DNA of 64,000 nucleotides. It comes from Phylloscopus collybita. Lineage: Eukaryota; Chordata; Aves; Passeriformes; Phylloscopidae. The translations under genes were made by a program, and so were the position numbers. Positions 12,001 to 23,700 of this stretch are shown here, piece after piece (position 1 is the stretch's first letter; every line of letters starts with the position of its first letter). A model generated the notes under the pieces. It saw only the letters and a list, made by a program, of their open reading frames with translations. It did not search any database and was not told the DNA's origin. The stretch is taken from NCBI GenBank assembly GCA_027886175.1, contig JAJNNQ010000001.1:10126501-10190500 (forward strand), in the 5' to 3' direction.

Positions 12001-14639
12001 GGCTGATGTATCATCTGAATTCCAGTTGGTATTCCCCACACCTTCACAAAAGTGAGCATTTTTGTTTGATTGCAGCTGTAATTATTGCTGAATACAAATG
12101 TTCCAATTTAAGCTGCAGAAATGTGGGGAAAGTCTTTGAAGCCAAGAGCATCTGCCTGGAACATGAGTTTCATATTTGAATGAGTAACTTTTACTGCAAA
12201 ATTACACAATGAATCCCTACATTCAAAAGATAATAATATTTTTTTTTTTACTCTAAACACATCATCTACCAACTGCTTTTTAAAATTTATTGGCTTGGCA
12301 GCTGGTTTTGTAGAAAATGTGTTACTAAAAAGCACACAAGTTTTGTCAGAGAAAATGAGGCAGCTTGGTGTTGGTACCTTCCTGTAGACTTAGAGCTGGT
12401 CATCAATATTGTGGGAAATGGGGTTCTCCCTTCCAGCATTGGCTGTGCCCCAGAGGTTTCAGGTGGAAGTGAGCAGGGAGATGCCTGACACAGCAGGACA
12501 TCCATGTGCTGCTCCAAAGCCATTCATCAAAGCAGGGAAAGCAGAGATAAAACACACTCATCAACCAGTTTACTCTGCATCCTACCCAAAGGTGGACTTT
12601 CAAAGGGAGCAGTAATGTGAAGAGATTTATGGAGATGGTTTTCTCCTCTCCCCTGTGTGTTTATTGCTCACCCTGGCGAGCTCTGATGCCTGTTTCACCA
12701 GGAGTGCTGTGTTTGGATGGTTGGAGGGCTGGCATAGGAATGAGCACTTGAGAAATAATCCTGGCTTTGCAGCTTATCTGGGCATAGTCAGTGTAGCAAA
12801 TCATCTGGACAGCTCTGCCTTCACACCCTCCCGCTGTGCCCTGCCAAACCCCTCCATTCTGACAGCATCTCCTACCTGCTCTCCCACCTCCACCAGCCTG
12901 CCCTCGTTTCTCCCTCCTTGCACAGTAAGCTTGTTGAAGCATGGATCTGCCTGGGGACTGGCTTTTCAAAGGCATATTCTCATTTCTGAGATTGGGAAAG
13001 AATTAAATTAATCTGCTTTAGATGAAAAAATACCTTCTTTCCTGAAATAGAGGAGCACAATGGTTGATGCCAACTATTCCTGGACAGGTTTTGTACCTGG
13101 TGTGATGGTACTGAGCCCAGTGGTCAGTGACACACTGGAACTGTAAGTGCTGCCCCACAGGAACAGCACCAAAGTGCAGCTCCTGAAAGCTCCTGGGCTC
13201 CTTAGCCCTTGGCAGAACCCCAAGGGACGTGGATCAGGATGTTTCAGAGTTTTGGACACAGCAGTTTGTCCTCTGGGTCGGGGGGCTCTGTTGTGCCTTT
13301 CAGTGCTCCATCGCACTGAAATCCCCATGCAGGTGCCATCCTTGCTTGGCTGTCCCCAGTTCTGCTCTCTTTGGGTGAATCACTGGGTTTGCTCTTCAAG
13401 GTTACTTGTATTCTCCCTGTGTCTCTGTTTCTGCATCTTTCATCTCTGATTGCTCAATTACCCTTCTCCTACCTTCCCAAGGAATATTTATCTGTCTTGT
13501 TGGGATGTGAAATGTTGACAGTATGATAATTACAGAGCTGGGAACAAATAATCCAGAGTACTGTGGGTTTGCTTTAATAGGAGGAAAAAAGTATCCAAAT
13601 TGAAGAACCAAGTGATCCCTCAATAACAACAACTGCCAAAGTGTGGTTGTCGTCTGGATTCTTCCTGACACTTGAATTCCTTCATCCTTTATTAATGTCC
13701 CACCTGTTCCCTGTCCATGTTCCATGGAAGTCATCAGTGCTGACTGGAGAATCCAGACCCAGACTTCCCAAGGTTACTTTTACTTTACCAAAGGCTGAGA
13801 AGGGAATCTTCCAGAACAGAAAAGAAACAGAATGAAATTCGGCAAAGGAGCAGTTAGCTGAAAATATGAGAGAGAATGTCCTGAGCTGAGAGCTGCCAGT
13901 CCATGGAATTCTTTCTCCAGGGCAGTGGGAGAAGATCCCGTGACCAAGGCAGTTTCAACAAGATAGGTAAAATCTTTATGAAAAAATGGAGCTCCAGCAG
14001 CAATCCTTTATTGGCCAGAGGTGGGAAAGGGATGAGATGTTGTGTGTTAATGTGTTCTGTTACTGCTGCTTCTCTGTGATTTGCTGATACTCACATGTGT
14101 GAGATTTGCCATATTCGTAATTAACCCCCAGTGCCTCTCATTTGATGTAATTCCAGCTTTCCTGACCTGGCCAGACCCACACTGTCCCCTGGGTGACCTG
14201 GGGGACATCAGTGCATCTTCATCTGATTTTTCAGATGGGCTGAGCTGAGTGTTTGCAATGACACTGCAGATCTGATTCATCTCTGGCCGTGGCAGGGCAG
14301 TGTTGCTAAGCAGCGCTTCCAACACGAGCTGGTTCTCACATTCTGGGGCTGCTGCATGGCCTGGCTCCCAGACAGCCCCTCTCATCATCCTGACTGCTGC
14401 ATCTCCATGGGTTTCCTTCAACAGAGCACCAGTCTGACCAGCGTGTGGAGCAGCAGGGTTGGAGTTTTTATTGCCAGATACCTCTGGCCACGCAATGGGT
14501 TTGCTGCTGTTTTGTCATTCCTTTGGGGTTTAGCCAAATTCCAAGACACTTCTGTCTTAGAGGAACTTTCCTTATCCCTTTAGAATAAGGTTTGAGGGTA
14601 ACATCACTCAGAGCAAGTGGTGGTTCCTTGCTCCTACTG

Positions 14640-14853
14640 AGACATCAGGGGAGGTTTAGGTGAGGTATTGGGAAAAATTTCTTCATGGAAAGGATTGTCC
14701 TGTGTTGGAGCAGCTGCCCAGGGAAGTGGCAGTCACCATGCCTGGAAGTGGATGTGGCACCTGGGGACATGGTGTAGGGGTGAACAGGGTGGTGGTGCTG
14801 GGTTGATGATGTTAAAGGTCTTTTCCAACCTTAACAATTCTATGATTCTCTGA
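14640..14853 (+). mobile_element. CR1 LINE fragment, 3' end
   Basis: A 5'-truncated CR1 retrotransposon 3' end in sense orientation. Recognisable steps are the GAGCAGCTGCCCAGGGAAGT segment, a diverged middle, TTAAAGGTCTTTTCCAACCT, and the terminal tail AATTCTATGATTCTCTGA (a diverged double copy of the CR1 tail octamer). The reverse transcriptase region is absent. The 5' boundary is approximate. Confidence 0.82.
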
Positions 14854-16409
14854 TCTGCTTCTGCCCCTAGGGCTCACAGGGTGGCTGGGAACAGTCCTGA
14901 GATTCATCAAATTTAATGGAGAGACACTGAGGGCCTTTGCACCCATGTAAACAAAGTTCAGAAGGAGAACACACATTATTCTGTGGGTGCAATTCTAGGT
15001 CCAGAGAGGTTAAACTCTTTTGTTTTCCTTTTGAAGTTCACATCTCTCCTGCTCTGCAGACTTTGGGAGACTGTTGCTCTCCTTTTCCCTTTCCCTGGCA
15101 TTGCATTGGGCAAATCTTCAGAGCCAGCTGGGGTTTGCCATGTAAACAGAAATTGGAGGTGTTGGTTGATAAACTTGCACAAATGTCATTTCCTAAGGTT
15201 TCTGCAGGTTTCTCATAAATTTGTGGGGGTCTTCAGCCTCAAGGTTGACACTCTCTTGCCTCTCACGTGCCCAAGTTGAAAAGAACCTCCATGCAAGGCC
15301 TCGTGTATCCTGGAAATGCACTTTTTGGGGAAGGGAATTCCACAGGGGCCGTGTGCTCGGTCACCTGAACAGAGCCCTTCATCACACCTGACAGGAGCAG
15401 AGCTGCAGGACAGCAAAGCAACTTATAACTCCAAAGTTCAAATCAAAAAGAGCTGACAGAAATAAATGATATATGAAGTGTTTGAGGGGCTACAGACACT
15501 TCCAGCCCTGTGCCTCTAACACTGAACAAATGAAAAATATTTGATCCATAAAGGTCAGTGCTGTACAGAAATTCCCTTCCTGCCCTGCTTCAGTGCCAGG
15601 GACCACTTGGGGGATTATTTCTGTTCTTGGGCTTTCAAGAGACACAAATGGTGCCTGGACTCACCCTCGGGGTTGTTTTGGGCTCTGCATTCTTGGGGTA
15701 GCTCAATGCAGTCGTGTTCGACTGAGAGAAGGGTAAAAATGTGCATTTAGATGTCTCTTCCTAGTAAGAAGCAGCATCAGATGCTCCCCAAAAAAAGGTT
15801 TCTCTTTTATTTTGAAAGCTAAGACTTAACACTGGTAATTGTAGAAATGGGTAAACTCATTTGTTTGGAACATTTATGGCTATAAAAGGATGCTTAGTGT
15901 TGGCACAGCTCTACTTGTTTCACAAATACAAATATTAATTATCCATTCAGTGGAGCCTCAATAAGAGGCTATTTCCATGTGCTGTGCAGGAGCAGAAAAA
16001 AACCCAAACTAATTGCAGAAATAAATTAAGTTTAATATAAAAAATAAATACTGTAAAGCCCAGAATAAGGATGAGTCTGGTAGAAAAGATTTACTCCCAG
16101 TTTCATCCCTTATCCCTGACATAGCTGAATACATGGAGACCTGGGATAAAAGGCTGCATTGCACACTTGTACTCAACAGCAAACACTTCTTTAGAGCAGT
16201 TTCCTTATTATGAGTAGTGAAAAAATTCGTGATGTCCTCTCATGTCCCCCAGAGTTGAGATTTGTTCGAACTAAAACAAAAAGATGTGGAAGAACTATAA
16301 AAATAACCCCATCTGTTCAGTAGTTCCTGTGATCTGCCTTTGTAGGGGCTGTTCTGTGTGTGTTTGGGGTGAGAGCAGAAGCCAGGGCTGTGTCTGTGCT
16401 CCTGTCTGA

Positions 16410-16485
16410 CCAGTGCCCTCCCAGTGCCCTCCCAGTGCCCTCCCAGTGCCATCCCAGTGCCCTCCCAGTGCCGTCCCAGTGCCCC
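16410..16485 (+). repeat. 11-bp tandem repeat
   Basis: Six units of CCAGTGCCCTC, with single-base variants in units 4 (CCATC) and 6 (CCGTC), are followed by a partial seventh. Because 11 is not a multiple of three, all three frames of a strand cycle through the same peptides, which explains the repetitive open frames on both strands here. Confidence 0.93.
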
Positions 16486-17419
16486 AGGCCAGACCCTCAC
16501 ACTGCCCCACCCTCTCCCTGTTTTCCTGGCTTAGAGAAGATGGAGAACTGCCAGGACTCTTCCAAAGAAAGCTGCTCATGAGGCATCCAGCCTGATTTAT
16601 TGATATATCATTTTTTAAATTTTATCTCTATTGTGTTTCCATGGTGCTGAATTTTTACCTTTATAACTTTATCTTGTGGGTTCGCTGCGAGTGAACATTA
16701 TTGGTGTGGGAGTCAGCTCCAGACACAAGACTTGCATCATTACTTTATGTTTAATAAAACAGGAGCTCCAGATTTTGCTGTCATTAACACTCTGCTCAGT
16801 TTTGTCCCCCTCCCTTTTTCTCTCTCCTTTCTAGTTTTTTTTTTGTGTTGCCCCAGGGCGTGTGGAATTCTACAGTTCCTGCATCTCAAAGGCATATGGT
16901 GCTGATGGGCTTGCACATATGCTTTAAAAGTATTATAATACCAAAAATATTCAAACATTGTAATAGAATATAAGATTATTTCCAGGTTCTAGGGTAATTG
17001 AAAATGCCAAATTTGATAAGAAAGAAAAATTTAATGAGAGTCCCACCTTCCTCAGTCTACAGTGAGATGATGGCATTGGATTTTGGGTTTGTCAAATATG
17101 TAAGGAAAGAGCCCAAATCACAGCAGATTTAATTGTGCTGTTTTGAATTGTGCCATCCTGTTTTAGCTGAAGTTGCTGTGGTTGTGATTAAGCCATTCCT
17201 CAAAAGGATTTGTTTTGTTTTCTTCTGTCTTCGCTCTTTGTGTCTTTATCATGTCTTCAGTCAGCTCTTGTGATTAGAGCGATTGTACTCAGGGCTTGGA
17301 GATGTCAGAGGCAAAACAGCAGAAACAAAGCAAGAAAAGCAACGCCCTTGCACTTGAAAAGTGAAATCAGTGCTCACTGGGAGCTCTGCGTGTTCCCAGA
17401 GAACTGGGATTCCAATGTT

Positions 17420-17562
17420 CTGGCTGCCCCTGGATCCCTGGGAGTGTCCCAGGCCAGGCTTGGGAGCACCCTGGGGACAATGGGAGGTGTCCCTGCCATG
17501 GCAGGGGTGGCACTGGGTGCTGTTTAAGGTCCCCCCCAACCCAAACCACTCTGGGATTCCAT
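17420..17562 (+). mobile_element. CR1 LINE fragment, 3' end
   Basis: Sense CR1 3' end. The CTGCCCCTGGATCCCTGG segment leads to CCAGGCCAGGCTTGGGAGCA, GTGTCCCTGCCATGGCAGGG, then a diverged 'TTTAAGGTCCCCCCCAACCC' step and a tail reading CTGGGATTCCATGG. It lacks any coding region. Open frames on both strands across it have no independent meaning. Confidence 0.9.
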
Positions 17563-18874
17563 GGTTCACCCCTTTTTCTTGCCAGGTTTGATGAATTCTT
17601 TGCCACGTTGCTCTGTGGGCTTTCAGGGATTGCATGGGGCCATACTCTGGACCACAATGATTGTCTCTAAAGACCCTAAAAGATCTTCTCTCACTCAGAC
17701 CTTAGGCTGTGCAGGGATGAATTTATATAGCTGGCACCTCTGCTTCCATTGTAAAGGATATTTCATTATTTAATCTAGCTGAAGGGATCCTTGGGCTCTG
17801 CAGATTTCATTTTTTGTCATTTCATAGAGACTATTAACTTCTGAATGAAACCTTTCTCAGTTACTAGTTTAATCTTTGCTGAGATATTTTTGCTGGTGGT
17901 GAATGCTGCCCACACACAGGAAGACACAATTCTGCCCTAGACAGCTCTCAGTATAAACTTAAAAGTGAATAAAGAACATGCATGCAAAGGGCAGTGCTTT
18001 AATTGCTGGAAGTGCCAAGAATGCAGCTCAGCTAGAGGAGCAGGCAGTGCTCAGAGGGTGGGATTAGCCTTGTTTGTCTGGAGATCAGAATCAAATGTTG
18101 TTTAAAGTCATAAATGAAGAAGAAATAGATCATGTCCTTATGATCTCACTAGGAAAGCTCGGCGGTCACACCCCGGGTCAGAATCTCTCTCCTGTATTTT
18201 CACAGATAAATTTTTGTCTTTTTTTCTTACCCCACCTAAAAATTACAGAAGGTATTAATTCACACATTAGGCTTTCTGATCTCTGGTGTGCACTATGGAG
18301 GTGCAAAGTATCACTATAGCAGCATAATTTATCAGCATTAAAATCTCTGACATCTCATTCTCCCAAGGAAGCTGGCAAGGAAAACAGAAAATGGCTCCGT
18401 GTGATTTCCTTCTGGTGTCAACAAATGTAAAAACAATGGGAAACAGAAGGAAAGTAATGTCTTGCTGCAGCCCTAAATTCTAATTTCCAAATCCTGCACG
18501 TCTCATGGAACAGTTGTAGAGCTGTGGAATATACAATTGAGGAAGAAAAATGTCACCGTTGGTTGCAGAAGGCGTTTGGGTTTTTCCATCAATGCCCTGT
18601 CCAGAGTTCGAAGCTATTCCTGGATTGAAGAAGGGGCTTGATAAAATGAGGACATATTTGTGAGTGGGCTGGCAGTGATTAAGGAATTCCAGTCTCTCAT
18701 TCCTGGGCATGAACCTTCTCACCAGAGGAGTTTAGGGCAATATCAGGTGTTTGGCCAGTCGTGTATTTTGGATTTTCCCTTCACAGCAAATATTGGCCGG
18801 TGTCCATAGCAGGCAACCAGAGCCTGGCCCAGTCAGAGGAACAAGAGCATGGAGAGTTGATAGGATGAGTGTGA

Positions 18875-18931
18875 GGCTGATACCACACTGATATGATGGG
18901 AATGGGGCTGATACCACGCTGATATGATGAG
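18875..18931 (+). repeat. 31-bp tandem duplication
   Basis: GGCTGATACCACACTGATAT at 18875 recurs at 18906 as GGCTGATACCACGCTGATAT. The period is 31 bp with few differences. It is a simple local duplication with no sign of function. Confidence 0.85.
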
Positions 18932-20196
18932 TAGGAGGCTGCCTATGGTCTAAGTACTGAGGGAAATATCTTAACAATGCTCCAGATAATGCAAATCCTC
19001 AAATTTGCTTTTCACAGCCGTGTTTCTCTATACTATAAAATTCTCTAAAGGTATTTCTCAGGGACAGAAGCCTTTTGAAAAGGCCTTTGTTATCTCACAT
19101 TGGCTTTGTGCAGTATGACAGAGTGTACAATGTGATGGCCTGTGTTTTATACCTCCTGCTATTTCAGTCATGCAAATAGCTCCCGGAGAAATATTATTCA
19201 GTCCACACAAATGCATGTTACATACCTCGTTTGTAAGTGAAGTGGCACTTAATAAATGTGAAACACCTTTGGTTAGCTAGATGTTTGAAATTCTTGGTGC
19301 ACTTACGAACAGGAGAGTCACTTCCATAACACAGAGTGCCCAGGGAGATTTTGCAGCTTGAGAAAGACATAATGCGAGCCATGAATATCCGAGGTGGGGA
19401 AGGAGTGTTTAAATGGCATGAACAAATGACAGGCTTCATAGAAGTTAGACTGTGATTATCGCCCTGCAGGACGTATTAAAGGTATTCATTTATAAAAGTG
19501 AGCTGCTAAGGATCCATTCCTGTATGTTGAGTGGAGAAACTCCTGAGGCTCCTGCCTGGAGCAGAGGGTGCACTGTGGGCACGGCTGGGATGCTGCTCTG
19601 GTACTCTCACGCTTCCTTTCCTCACGCATGGCACGATCTGTGCTCCATCCGTGGACAGCTTCTCCCTTTCCTGGGGCTGGGGAAGGGAAGCGGCGTGTGC
19701 AGAACTTCAGGCTCTGCGGGGATTTGCCGAGTTGTTTATGTGGAGCTGGTCCGTTTCCTTAGTGTGATGTCCACAGAAGGAACACGCCTTCAGGCTTCAC
19801 CCCCAAATCCTGGTTTCTCTCTAAAATGCCCCCTAAAGCGCTTGACCCTCTCACACCATTCCCTTACGCTGTAGATACCGGCCAGCACAGTAATATTATA
19901 CTTTTATTGCCTTATTTAGCGGAGAGATTAAATGTAATGTTCAGATTATGTAGAACATTAACTCCTAACAATAAGCAAATAACACATTAGAAGCTTTGCT
20001 ATTAAAAACGTTTGGTGCTGGCTCCGCTGTGGAGCTCTCCAGGAGCCGTGACTTATGTTCCGTGAGGGAGGGGGAAGAAGGAACGAGCCGGGGTCTCTCT
20101 CTTCTCTAAGGTGGTGCCTGTACCCCGAGCCCATCGGACGAGCTTTATGGAGCTCCATCCGTGTAACGGAGCCACCTGAGGCCGGCTGTGCGGGCC

Positions 20197-20226
20197 ATGG
20201 CCGCGGCTGCGGGCGGTTCCGAGCAG
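20197..20226 (+). other. DAB2IP: possible alternative first coding exon (10 codons)
   Basis: Within the CpG island, GGGCCATGG gives an ATG in strong context followed by nine codons (peptide MAAAAGGSEQ). They end at CAG and are followed by GTACCC, a moderate donor. The exit phase would be 0, which matches the phase-0 entry of the exon at 20605, so splicing would join this start in frame to the GFLSRRLKG block. Against it, the donor lacks the preferred G at +5 and the peptide is low-complexity. Unspliced read-through is not viable because an in-frame TAG lies at 20581-20583. Confidence 0.18.
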
Positions 20227-20386
20227 GTACCCGAGCCGTGCCCCGTGCCGCCGCCGCCGCCGGCTCGGCGTGGGTGGCGTCTGAGCCGGGGCGGCCGGAC
20301 CCGCGGCCCACCCATCCCCTGCTCCCGTCAGGAGCCGCGATGTGCCAGTCTCGCCTTTCAGACGGGCTTTTTTATGGGAGCTGATG

Positions 20387-20400
20387 GTTGCCAGGGCAAC
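20387..20400. promoter_or_regulatory. RFX-type X-box
   Basis: GTTGCCAGGGCAAC is a perfect inverted repeat of GTTGCC with a 2-bp spacer, matching the RFX-family X-box consensus. It lies inside the CpG island, 205 bp upstream of the coding exon. A chance perfect 12-base palindrome with this exact spacing is unlikely at any one site. Binding is inferred. Confidence 0.6.
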
Positions 20401-20604
20401 AGAGGCTTCGGGGAGTCTCGCGCGCCGCAGCCCCGGCCTGGGAGCGCCGGGAGCAGATGTTGGCTGACGCCAGGCGCTGCCAGCGCCGCTCATGCGGGAG
20501 CTGCCGAGGACGCTGTGCCCCGGCTGCACGGGCGGCTCCGCTCCCCCGCTCCCCGCTCGCCCTCTCTCTGCCTTGTAATTTAGTATTCTTGTCTCACCCC
20601 ACAG

Positions 20605-20723
20605 GGGTTCCTCAGCCGTCGGCTTAAAGGCTCCATCAAAAGGACAAAGAGCCAACCGAAGCTCGACAGGAACAGCAGCTTCCGGCACATTTTACCTGGC
20701 TTCAGGAGTGTGGACCATGAAAG
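20605..20723 (+). CDS. DAB2IP: DAB2IP coding exon, basic pre-PH region
   Basis: The exon is 119 bp. It has 39 codons from G-F-L-S-R-R-L-K-G to S-V-D-H-E, plus AG of a split codon (exit phase 2, Arg if the next base is A or G). The acceptor is CCCCACAG and the donor GTAAGG at 20724. The peptide is nearly identical to human DAB2IP across the Lys/Arg-rich stretch ([16 protein letters not shown]) and the [11 protein letters not shown] end. RASAL2 and SYNGAP1 share the basic core, but RHILPGF favours DAB2IP. Human DAB2IP then has a run of alanines before D-N-E-R; here the sequence goes straight to V-D-H-E, so the alanine tract is missing. R-T-K-S-Q-P fits the RxxSxP form of a 14-3-3 or basophilic-kinase site. 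The segment is probably disordered and may contact membranes or partners. The PH domain starts beyond the window. Confidence 0.95.
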
Positions 20724-23700
20724 GTAAGGGGACGTTTCGCCGAGGGTGTGGGAGAGAGAAGGAGGATATTCATTTTTTTTTTCCAGCTCTTGTTAAGATC
20801 TTGCTTATCTTACTCAGAGCAAGGGCTGCGTCTCTGATAGAAGTAGACTTGGTTAATTGCAAGAGGGGTAGTTTTAATTTGTTGCTGACGGTACCGTGCA
20901 AGCCCTCCCTTTTCAGGTTAAATTCCAGGTGCAGAGCAGCCTGTCTGCTCTGCTTTCTCTTCCCCAATAAATCCTAAATTGATGCACCAGCGTATAAATA
21001 GCACAGAGATGCAGCAGCCAGAGCCGGCTGATGCAGGTGAGGGAGGGATGGGAGGGATGCTCCCGCACCGGACTGCACCGATCACAACTGGGTTACACAC
21101 GGTGGGAACAATACCGTGGAACAATAACAACCGTAATCTCTCCAAATCCCTCTCTCCCCCTCGCACACATCCGTCTCCATCCCGCAGTTTTCTGCCGTCG
21201 TTACAGGAGATGGAGCCTCGGCGTGTGGCCGGAGCTGCTGCTTCTGCCTGAGCCATGACAGGAGCTCAGTCCGGGAGGGATGTGTTGCAGGGAATGTGCA
21301 GATGGATCTGATAAAGCATTTCACGTGGGATGGCCAGTATTGGAGCAAATTGAGAGCAAAATAGAAGAGAAATGAGACCTTTGAGATTCTTTAGCTGGTT
21401 AGAAAGTAGAGCAGCTCTTTAGTGGATTTGTGTGTATGTATGTCCGTGTAGATTTACGTTAGCCTGAGCATCAGACAGGCACCGCTCGAGGTAAATTCCT
21501 GTGTAAATTCACATGCAGATCAAGGTCATGGTTGGGGAAGACAGATTCCTTTACCAACCACAAACCGGTGGTTTGCTTGCAAAAGGAAAATCTTACAACC
21601 TTACACAAATCATTTTGGGGAGTGACAGAAATATTGAAGTGCCAGGGAAAGTCGGTGTCTGAAAATTCCGCCAGGCTGGACATACCCTGATGTAACCAGT
21701 TTGGAGCAGAGGCAGTTTAATACCCCAGGATGGTACTTGAGAACCCATTGAGTAAATGCTTCACTTTGAAAAGCAATAACTTACTTTGTTTTAGTTCTAC
21801 TTATTCATTGGAGGGGCCATGAGCTTTTGAAGCTCACAAACAACAATTGTCAATCTGGATTTTTTCCTTACCTGACCCATTGCAGCCTCCTAAGCATTTT
21901 CCTTCGGGACGCTGCAAGTGAAGTGATTGTGCTGGTTAGCACCGAGTGAGATTTCAGGGATTACTGTCTGAGCAGACAGAGCTGGTTTGATTCCTGTGCT
22001 GCAGTTTTCCCAAACGCTCGAAGTAGGGCACTGTGTTCCAGAGGGAAGCGAGCGGAGCCGGGTGGCCGGGAATGTGCCTACAGTGCTGCTGCTTTGCTCC
22101 AAGAACAGGCAGATTAGGCAGGGTTTCCCTTCTACCTGGATGAGTTTTGTTTCGTTCTGTGACTTGGCAGGATAGAACAGGGGAATTAACTGTTCTGGCC
22201 AGCCCTGCAGCCAGAGTCATTTTCCCAAATTAAGCTTTGTAATTTCCCTGCCCTCCCAGCACAGCAGCCCGGGAGCTGGCTGGGCTTCCCTAGACCCAGA
22301 TGTACTGCAACTTCTCCTTAAAGAGACTCAGGGAACCCTCCAGTGCATTTCCAGTGTAGAGCTTAAAGGGTGGCTTAGAGGAGAGGTGGCACTTGGCACC
22401 TTCTGATAACCAAGGATTTGCTTGTATGAGTATGAGAAACTGAAAATGAATGACACCTTCATGGTACCTGAGATTAGACCTTCTGTTAGGCAGGCATCTC
22501 ACAAAAATGCACTTCCTCTGTGGTACACAGACATCCCTGAGCTGCAGGACACTGAGACTCAGAGGCTTTTGACAGCAGGCTCTTAGTCCCTCGCTGCCAT
22601 CGTGGTGTCAGATCTGTCAGGTGAGCAGGAGTCCTCTGCAGGAGAGCTTGGCCTTAGGGACTGTTGCTCTCAGAGAGGTGAAAGCAAAGCAGCAGCTGGG
22701 CCTCTCAGTCACGCAGCGAGGCTTTGGTTACAGAAGATAATTTTATCTTTCTGAACATTCCCAGCTCGTTCTATGTGCACAATGTGTATGAAAGAGCTCA
22801 GGTCTTTCAGATCATTCTCGTGCATTTGCTGCTGTGCTTGTCTTGTTTGTAATCCAAGAACAGTTTCAGAGAAGCATTTGGTATTGGAATATTTGCCTCT
22901 TAAATATTTGATTCTTGACTCCATCTTGTATCGAAGCTGATTGTTCAGGAACCACTCCTCTGCTCGTGGAAGTCACCATTATAACAATGTTCTGTGCTGG
23001 AGCGTGGGCCAATTTTTGTGGGAATGCCAGAGCAAAAATGAATAGTGCAGTAAATGCAGTCAAAACACTCCAGGTTGAAATATTGAGCTACAGTAGATTG
23101 TAAATGCTTCTGTTACTTGGCTTCTTTGTATCTAAACTGAGACTGTTCCTGCCTCTTATTCCCTTTATTTTTCCCTTCCTTGCCTGTCTTGTTTATCCTG
23201 CAGATGAATGTATGAAATACATGAACTGTGCACATGCATGCTCAGACAGATAATGACATGGATGTGGCTTCTGTGTGGGGCAGAGAATGTAAACAAACAG
23301 ATTTCACTAAATTACTGTGGGGTTCACATGGATGCATTTGGCCAAATTTTGCCAGTCTTGTGCTTACTGGTTTGGGTTTTATTTGTTTGTTTGTTTTTCC
23401 TGTTACAGTAACAGTAAAATATGATTATTGATAGTTAAAGAAGCAAAATCAGAGCAAGTGTAACTCACCTTCTGTATGAGAGATGCAGTATATGGTACAA
23501 TCAGAGTTCATAAATAAGAGATCTAAAGGAGGATTGTGGAATGAGTGTTCCTTTCAATTTGCTGGCTGGTCATATTGCTTGTTAGAGCTAAAAAGGGTTC
23601 CAAAAAGTGGCTTTTTGCTAACAATGTCTCCTGCCTCCTGATTTATTACAGCAGCTCACTAAGTTTTTATCATGGAGCACTGAATGCTTGGCTTTGTAGT

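Larger units (their letters stand above)
20161..20580 (+). promoter_or_regulatory. DAB2IP: intragenic CpG island at a DAB2IP exon
   Basis: I counted about 50 CpG dinucleotides in these 420 bases, with GC near 70 percent, against a CpG-poor background on both sides. The island ends about 25 bp before the coding exon at 20605. It contains a perfect X-box palindrome (20387-20400) and an ATG in good Kozak context at 20197. Islands of this kind normally mark promoters. Established knowledge is that mammalian DAB2IP uses several promoters giving different N-termini. That this island is an active avian promoter is inference; it could instead be GC-rich exon-flanking sequence. Confidence 0.7.
3169..20604 (+). 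other. DAB2IP: DAB2IP intron (17.4 kb)
   Basis: This intron runs between the two recognised coding exons, with donor GTCAGT at 3169 and acceptor CCCCACAG ending at 20604. It holds tandem repeats at 3241-3363 and 16410-16485, a 29-base T run at 6352-6380, CR1 fragments at about 14640-14853 and 17420-17562, a 31-bp duplication at 18875-18931 and a CpG island at its 3' end. Long stretches between these (for example 3400-6350, 9100-14600 and 18950-19900) are unremarkable AT/GC-mixed sequence. Frames there are short and I see no paired splice signals or recognisable peptides. Confidence 0.85.

Noticed and set aside
20388..20627. 79-codon plus-strand frame running into the exon at 20605
   Set aside because: It is in a different frame from the DAB2IP reading, starts without an ATG, and is Arg/Ala-rich from composition.
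20053..20688. 211-codon minus-strand open frame opposite the DAB2IP exon
   Set aside because: It is antisense to the CpG island and the true exon. GC-rich sequence lacks stop codons by composition, and the peptide is Arg/Ala/Gly/Pro-rich low complexity.
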